From: Terriglobia bacterium
GTDB taxonomy: Bacteria > Acidobacteriota > Terriglobia > UBA7540
Reading direction: 5' to 3'
Length of the DNA: 5,058 nt
Assembly (NCBI GenBank): GCA_030036915.1
Contig: JASHSC010000379.1
Location: forward strand, 1 to 5,058
The position numbers were made by a program, and so were the translations under genes. Shown here one piece after another: positions 1-2,994 of the stretch; position 1 is the stretch's first letter, and each line of letters opens with the position of its first letter. The notes under the pieces are model-generated. The model had not been told where the DNA came from, did not search any database, and saw nothing but the letters and a program-made list of their open reading frames with translations.

Positions 1-1
1 C

Positions 2-430
2 CCCTCCTGCGACTTCTTATGGAATCCTGGCGCGGAGCCCCTGCCGGCACCGGGCGTTAGTGACGCGAAAAGGAGCGCTCCCCCCACCCCTTCGCCGGCG
101 GAAGGAGCTTTGGATCTCAGTCCGGTGTTTGCTGAGCTGGACAAATTCTGCAAACTAGTCTTGAGTAATCCCGCCGCGGCCAGTAATCCGGATATCACGC
201 GGAACCTGGAAAGGTTATCCGCACGAAGAGAGGGCTTGAAGCAGGCTACGGCCACGATTCTCCAAAAATTAAATGCCCATAAGGAGCGGATGGCAAAATT
301 TGTCCAGGAAGCCGCCCAGAAGCAGGAAGCGCATAAGAAGAAGATGGAAGAACTCAACCGGCCGTTGGCGCCTCTCGACGCTACCGCTCTCGGCCGCGCC
401 CTTCTGAAGAATCTGGGGTGGGACTCTTAA
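2..430 (+). CDS. C-terminal part of an unrecognised Pro/Ala-rich plus coiled-coil protein (5' end outside window)
   Basis: I do not recognise this family. The frame is open from base 2 to the TAA at 428-430, giving 142 visible residues, so the gene most likely begins before the window. Visible residues 1-36 are rich in Pro, Ala, Ser and Gly, like a linker (for example SAPPTPSPAEG). The rest is strongly helical and charged, with a Lys/Glu/Gln-rich stretch (HKERMAKFVQEAAQKQEAHK) typical of a coiled coil, ending in LGRALLKNLGWDS. No signal peptide or membrane segment is visible. A shorter alternative begins at TTG 110, with GGAG at 104-107, but the 2-base spacing is poor and the linker reads smoothly into the helical part. 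It lies 31 bases upstream of a tiny ORF and upstream of two double-glycine-leader peptides on the same strand, so it could belong to the same locus. I am confident that it is coding, but have no functional assignment. Confidence 0.6.
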   Translation, partial: PSCDFLWNPGAEPLPAPGVSDAKRSAPPTPSPAEGALDLSPVFAELDKFCKLVLSNPAAASNPDITRNLERLSARREGLKQATATILQKLNAHKERMAKFVQEAAQKQEAHKKKMEELNRPLAPLDATALGRALLKNLGWDS

Positions 431-461
431 GTAAATTCATTGTCTATAGGCAAAGAAAACC

Positions 462-524
462 ATGGCACAAAAGAAGGATGAGACGGTTACTGGTTCGCTG
501 ATCCGCAATCTCACGGGGCTTTAG
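462..524 (+). pseudogene. 20-codon ORF, probable truncated paralog of the double-glycine-leader peptide at 1093
   Basis: ATG at 462 opens a 20-residue frame, MAQKKDETVTGSLIRNLTGL, ending at TAG 522-524. Its first residues align with the peptide gene at 1093: MAQKKDETVT against MAEEKDKTIS. The first 30 bases of the two ORFs are identical at 23 positions. After about residue 12 the similarity stops, and no double-glycine motif or core follows in any frame before base 605. No good Shine-Dalgarno is present, only the purine-rich AAAGAAAA at about 452-459. I read it as a decayed or truncated precursor-peptide paralog. It could instead be a genuine very short peptide, or chance similarity in a Lys/Glu-rich start. 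Confidence 0.35.
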
Positions 525-592
525 CACGATTCTGGTTGATTCTTGCTTTGGTTCGACCCACGAACTCCGGAGCGGGGCGTGGCACTCAGATG

Positions 593-598
593 AGGAGG
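593..598 (+). promoter_or_regulatory. Strong Shine-Dalgarno (AGGAGG) fixing the start of the peptide gene at 605
   Basis: AGGAGG sits 6 bases upstream of ATG 605. This favours 605 over the in-frame TTG 536 and over ATG 590, which overlaps this site and has no ribosome binding site of its own. Confidence 0.75.
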
Positions 599-604
599 AA
601 GCAC

Positions 605-772
605 ATGATCAACGATAAGGAGAAGGAAGTCAAGAAACCAGGCGACTCGAAACCGGAAACCAAGAAGCCGGATGAACTATTTTGGGAAGAATTGGAAAGG
701 GCCGCTGCCGGCGGCGGCAATAACCTCCCAACAGAGAGCATTGGGTTGAATTATGAGCATTACAAGAATTAA
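605..772 (+). CDS. Small precursor-like peptide: charged leader with AG/GG motif and Hcp-C-terminus-like core
   Basis: This encodes 55 residues from an ATG with a near-ideal Shine-Dalgarno. Residues 1-23 are Lys/Glu/Asp/Pro-rich and hydrophilic. Residues 25-36, LFWEELERAAAG, fit the bacteriocin-type leader pattern (hydrophobic at -12, E at -8, L at -7, small at -4, then AG), with two more Gly at 37-38. In known systems, C39 peptidase ABC transporters cleave after such motifs. The remaining core, about 17-19 residues, is NNLPTESIGLNYEHYKN. LPTESIGLNY closely resembles the C-terminal strand of Hcp (type VI secretion tube), where PTE-s-L-f/y is conserved. There is no Cys. A 7-bp stem-loop begins 4 bases after the stop. 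A second leader peptide lies 320 bases downstream. It may be an exported peptide precursor or a remnant of a larger Hcp-like gene. Coding is fairly sure; function is inferred. Confidence 0.65.
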   Translation: MINDKEKEVKKPGDSKPETKKPDELFWEELERAAAGGGNNLPTESIGLNYEHYKN

Positions 773-776
773 CGCA

Positions 777-795
777 GGGAGGTATAACACCTCCC
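777..795 (+). terminator. Stem-loop just after the peptide gene (possible terminator or transcript stabiliser)
   Basis: GGGAGGT (777-783) and ACCTCCC (789-795) form a perfect 7-bp stem around the 5-base loop ATAAC, 4 bases past the stop codon of the 605-772 gene. The downstream sequence is C/T-mixed rather than a T run, so it is not a classical intrinsic terminator. An end-of-transcript stabilising or processing hairpin is equally likely. Confidence 0.45.
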
Positions 796-949
796 CCTCT
801 CTCCGCGACGCGGGATGACGAGTGCGCAGTCCCGGTTCCCGGTCGTAAGCCGCGGAGATCAAAGCCTACGAGCGGCCTCGGTCGTGGCCGAAGTGCGATC
901 TAGAGGTGTTGACATCTGTCCCCTCAGAGACCGAGGGCAGGGTCACTTC

Positions 950-993
950 CCCGCTCCTAACCTCAAGATCGACAGGCAGGACCTTGGAGCGGG
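950..993 (+). repeat. Inverted repeat CCCGCTCC ... GGAGCGGG upstream of the second peptide gene
   Basis: Perfect 8-base arms lie at 950-957 and 986-993, with 28 bases between, about 100 bases upstream of ATG 1093. It may be a hairpin in the 5' leader or a protein-binding site. In GC-rich DNA an 8-base pair of arms can arise by chance. Confidence 0.3.
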
Positions 994-1079
994 CGAGTTC
1001 GTTGGGCTTCTATGGGGGCTATTCAGGGCTTTGGAGGGTTATGGCGGTTTAGAGGTACCTTCGTTCAGAATTCTGTAAA

Positions 1080-1085
1080 AAGGAG
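1080..1085 (+). promoter_or_regulatory. Shine-Dalgarno (AAGGAG) fixing the start of the peptide gene at 1093
   Basis: AAGGAG is 7 bases before ATG 1093, the optimal distance. The upstream in-frame ATG at 1012 lacks such a site, so 1093 is the better start. Confidence 0.75.
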
Positions 1086-1092
1086 AACTGCT

Positions 1093-1269
1093 ATGGCAGA
1101 AGAAAAGGACAAGACGATTAGTGCAACTCAGAACCAGAAAGGGGTTACGCCGCAGGCCGAGGGTGAGCTTTCGGACGTGGCGGTGGAACAAGTACAAGGG
1201 GGCGTGATCCATGAGCCTTTCACTATTACGAAGTACGTAGACTCGGCATCTCCCAAGTTGTATGAGTAA
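1093..1269 (+). CDS. Double-glycine leader peptide with an Hcp-like core (RiPP/bacteriocin-type precursor candidate)
   Basis: This encodes 58 residues from ATG 1093, with a well-spaced Shine-Dalgarno. Residues 1-25 are hydrophilic (MAEEKDKTIS...). Residues 26-37, LSDVAVEQVQGG, match the classic double-glycine leader: L at -12, S at -11, V at -7, V at -4, GG at -2/-1. Such leaders are normally removed by C39 peptidase-containing ABC transporters during export. The 21-residue core begins VIHEPFTITKYVDSASPKLYE after the cleavage point. Its FTITKYVDSASPKL part strongly resembles the conserved FTKYIDKSTPNL segment of Hcp type VI tube proteins, as I recall the Pseudomonas aeruginosa Hcp1 sequence. 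The core has Ser and Thr but no Cys, so lanthionine chemistry is unlikely. The ORF stops exactly where Hcp would continue with its following helix, so a truncated leader-plus-Hcp gene is an alternative. The leader call is strong; the core's role is inference. Confidence 0.7.
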   Translation: MAEEKDKTISATQNQKGVTPQAEGELSDVAVEQVQGGVIHEPFTITKYVDSASPKLYE

Positions 1270-1536
1270 CTTAGCCTAGGGAATTGCACGAAGGCTTGCG
1301 CTCACGAGGGGCTCCCCCGCTGCGGTGGAAGCTCGCCTCGGGTTGTCGCTCTGGATAGCCTCTTCCCGCACGCACGCGGCAAAGCCGATTCGGGCCGCGC
1401 GCGGACGGCCGGGCTGGGAGATGGAAGGAGAGCCCACCCCAGGGCACCTCCTGCACCCGCTAGCCACGGCCGTCTACTCGCGGCCCGAACTCGATTCACC
1501 TTGCGGAGGGACCGGCGGCCGAAGGTTTCATCAGAA
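1270..1536. other. Convergent gap between peptide gene and SYLF gene
   Basis: This is 267 GC-rich bases with overlapping open frames on both strands, none with a ribosome binding site or recognisable product. I see no clear intrinsic terminator for either converging gene. A short GGCCG/CGGCC inverted repeat (1393-1397 with 1406-1410) is the only structure and is weak. Confidence 0.45.
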
Positions 1537-2226
1537 TCAAACTCGCTGGAAGGATTGGCCGCCCCTGTTGGAATATTTGGTCAAAGTGGCATCCAATTCT
1601 CGAGCTTGGGGAGGGACGCCCACTTCTCCCTGGATCAGGATCTGCCGGGCGGTGAGCCTTCTACCGTAAAGCAGCTCGTTCGCGTTCTTATCCTGCTTCA
1701 CCACGGCCCCATCAAGTGAGAGCCCGGCAAACACGCCCCGAGTGCGCGAATAGCTCAGGATTTCGGCGTGAAGTTGCGCGTCCGTCGCACCTTCCGCCGT
1801 CCGGCCCACGGGCCCTGCTGCTACGGAGGCTTCCCCTCCCAGTTTCACGCTATCCTGCACAAGCTTGCGTGCCCCTTCCGGGTTCATGACGATAAAAACC
1901 ACGTCCGTGGCCTTGGCTCCAATCTGAAAACCGAAACTGCCTCCACCGATGGTGAACAACGAGGGAGCGCCCCACGGTCCATTACCGTGCGTGCGGCACA
2001 CCAGGACTCCGCGGCCGAAGGATCCTCCGACCATGAATGCACCTTTCAATTCAGAGGGAACCACGCCCACGCAGACGGCGCGGTCCAACAGATCGTGGGG
2101 TATCCCTTTGTCAGGCGTCTGCATGATTTCATTGATTACGTCGGTTGCCTTTTCGAGCTGGGGTTCCTCCGCAAAAGCGGGTGAGCACAGCGCGAGAACC
2201 ACAACAACCAATGCAAACTTTTTCAT
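1537..2226 (-). CDS. Exported lipid-binding SYLF (Ysc84-type) domain protein
   Basis: This encodes 229 residues starting at ATG 2224-2226 on the minus strand, preceded by AAGGAGAGGT (2231-2240). A frame extension to 2253 adds nine residues before the signal peptide and lacks a better site. Residues 1-19, MKKFALVVVVLALCSPAFA, form a signal peptide with AFA cleavage. The Cys at 14 is not in a good lipobox. Residues about 43-190 form the SYLF domain: LLDRAVCVGVVPSELKGAF, the glycine-rich GGSFGRGVL, WGAPSLFTIGGGSFGFQIGA, then DVVFIVMNPEGARKL, the SVAAGPVGR turn, and SRTRGVFAGLSLDGA. Family members bind membrane lipids, and eukaryotic relatives act with actin. Bacterial periplasmic members are poorly characterised, although some are linked to envelope or stress phenotypes. 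It is divergent to the trehalose synthase gene and convergent with the peptide gene. The family assignment is firm; the physiological role is unknown. Confidence 0.92.
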   Translation of the reverse strand: MKKFALVVVVLALCSPAFAEEPQLEKATDVINEIMQTPDKGIPHDLLDRAVCVGVVPSELKGAFMVGGSFGRGVLVCRTHGNGPWGAPSLFTIGGGSFGFQIGAKATDVVFIVMNPEGARKLVQDSVKLGGEASVAAGPVGRTAEGATDAQLHAEILSYSRTRGVFAGLSLDGAVVKQDKNANELLYGRRLTARQILIQGEVGVPPQARELDATLTKYSNRGGQSFQRV

Positions 2227-2318
2227 TTTCACCTCTCCTTTTTCATCTTCCAAACCTTACGCTTAACGAACCTCTCCCCCCACGGTCAAAACCCCGCACC
2301 CAGTCTTGCACGCAGGTT

Positions 2319-2331
2319 GGATTCCGTTCCG
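2319..2331 (-). promoter_or_regulatory. 13-base motif CGGAACGGAATCC, copy 1 (upstream of SYLF gene)
   Basis: Read on the minus strand, this is CGGAACGGAATCC, 92 bases before the SYLF start codon. An identical copy stands on the plus strand at 2972-2984 before the trehalose synthase gene. Its placement suggests a shared control element, but a single 13-base match in 5 kb can occur by chance. Confidence 0.3.
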
Positions 2332-2719
2332 GACGGTTTCTGCTAAGCACATTGCCTCCTTGCACTTAGCCGTCTGAAGAGGACGCCGGAATCTCCCACC
2401 CTAAGTGTAAGAACTTCCAGGACTGAGCATTTTTGGACCTATCTGCAAAAACGGCGACCAGGCGAATTTGCGCGCGTGCCTCACAAGGATTTATTGCAAC
2501 GTTAGCAACACTCCAAGGAATCAAATTAAGTGGAATGTCGAATTCACCCAAGCCTGGAATTCCTCGCGGCCGAGCATCAAGCCGACGAACGCCTCAAACC
2601 TCGGAGGACGCAGATGCCAAGGCCGTCTGAAAAACTCCTGCAATGAAAGGGAAATTTGAGTTTTTGATTCGCGGAGGAGGCCCGGTGAAACAAATTCTAC
2701 AGATCGGGTTAGGAGAACG

Positions 2720-2760
2720 GCCTGGAAAAAATTTCCCTGGATGGACGATTTTTCCAAGGC
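2720..2760. repeat. Imperfect inverted repeat around GCCTGGAAAAA / TTTTTCCAAGGC
   Basis: The left arm GCCTGGAAAAAAT (2720-2732) pairs with the right arm ATTTTTCCAAGGC (2748-2760), with one bulged base, giving about 11 pairs and a 15-base loop region. A smaller palindrome, GGAAA-AAA-TTTCC, is nested in the left half (2724-2736). No T run follows, so it looks more like an operator or RNA hairpin than a terminator. Confidence 0.45.
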
Positions 2761-2796
2761 GATTAATCCATCGTCTGCATAAGTAATTGAATCCGC

Positions 2797-2812
2797 TGGC
2801 AGACTTTGAGCA
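2797..2812 (+). promoter_or_regulatory. Weak sigma-54-like promoter match before the trehalose synthase gene
   Basis: TGGCAGACTTTGAGCA keeps the essential GG-N10-GC spacing and TGGCA/GCA ends of the -24/-12 consensus (TGGCAC-N5-TTGCA), but the two T bases before GC are replaced by GA. It lies about 180 bases before ATG 2995. Speculative. Confidence 0.22.
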
Positions 2813-2971
2813 GAGATTTTTGACTTTAAATTGCATGTAGGACGGTGGTGGGGTGTAAGACTTTTTTGTCAGAGGCACGCATAGCACCCACCCATGGGCC
2901 TCAGGCGAAAAAGCCATTCCACCTACGACCCAGGCCGAAACTGAAGCAAGCATCAATTCGAGTCATCTATT

Positions 2972-2984
2972 CGGAACGGAATCC
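2972..2984 (+). promoter_or_regulatory. 13-base motif CGGAACGGAATCC, copy 2 (upstream of trehalose synthase gene)
   Basis: This is identical to the minus-strand copy at 2319-2331 and ends 10 bases before ATG 2995. At this position it would overlap the translation initiation region, so it could affect transcription, translation, or neither. Confidence 0.3.
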
Positions 2985-2994
2985 GGGCGATACC

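Larger units (their letters stand above)
773..1092 (+). other. 320-base interval between the two small peptide genes, no convincing gene
   Basis: This stretch has no convincing coding frame. An 87-codon frame from ATG 815 has no ribosome binding site and an unconvincing composition. It contains the stem-loop at 777-795, a compact palindrome CCGCGACGCGG (803-813), a perfect TTGACA (909-914) without an acceptable -10 at the usual distance, and an 8-base inverted repeat (950-957 with 986-993). It probably carries the promoter and 5' leader of the peptide gene at 1093, but I cannot place a promoter with confidence. Confidence 0.5.
2227..2994. other. 768-base divergent intergenic region, probably regulatory
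   Basis: Neither strand offers a convincing gene. A 120-codon minus-strand frame (2594-2956) and plus-strand frames around 2433-2659 lack ribosome binding sites and recognisable sequence. Base composition is more AT-rich in 2640-2870 than in the flanking genes. It holds the two copies of CGGAACGGAATCC, an imperfect inverted repeat (2720-2760), a sigma-54-like match (2797-2812), and a ribosome-binding-site-led ten-codon frame at 2614 overlapping a 47-codon frame at 2643-2786. It must contain the promoters for both flanking genes. Confidence 0.55.

Noticed and set aside
533..547. TGG...TTGCT sigma-54-like match before the first peptide gene
   Set aside because: The GG to GC spacing is 9 rather than the required 10 bases.
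909..914. Perfect TTGACA before the second peptide gene
   Set aside because: No acceptable -10 hexamer at 16-18 bases; the sequence there is CGAGGG.
815..1078. 87-codon plus-strand open frame between the two peptide genes
   Set aside because: No ribosome binding site before ATG 815, low-complexity Arg/Gly/Val composition, no recognisable motif, and it runs up to the ribosome binding site of the next gene.
1271..1669. Several overlapping frames on both strands in the GC-rich convergent gap and the 3' end of the SYLF gene
   Set aside because: They overlap each other, lack ribosome binding sites and look like GC-rich chance frames or shadows of the SYLF gene.
2266..2289. Minus-strand TTGACC (2284-2289) as -35 for the SYLF gene
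   Set aside because: The hexamer 17 bases on, TTAAGC, is a poor -10, so no promoter is called.
2594..2956. 120-codon minus-strand frame starting MMLASVSAWVVGG
   Set aside because: The start looks a little like a signal peptide, but there is no Shine-Dalgarno, composition is irregular (scattered Cys, Pro), and nothing matches a family I know.
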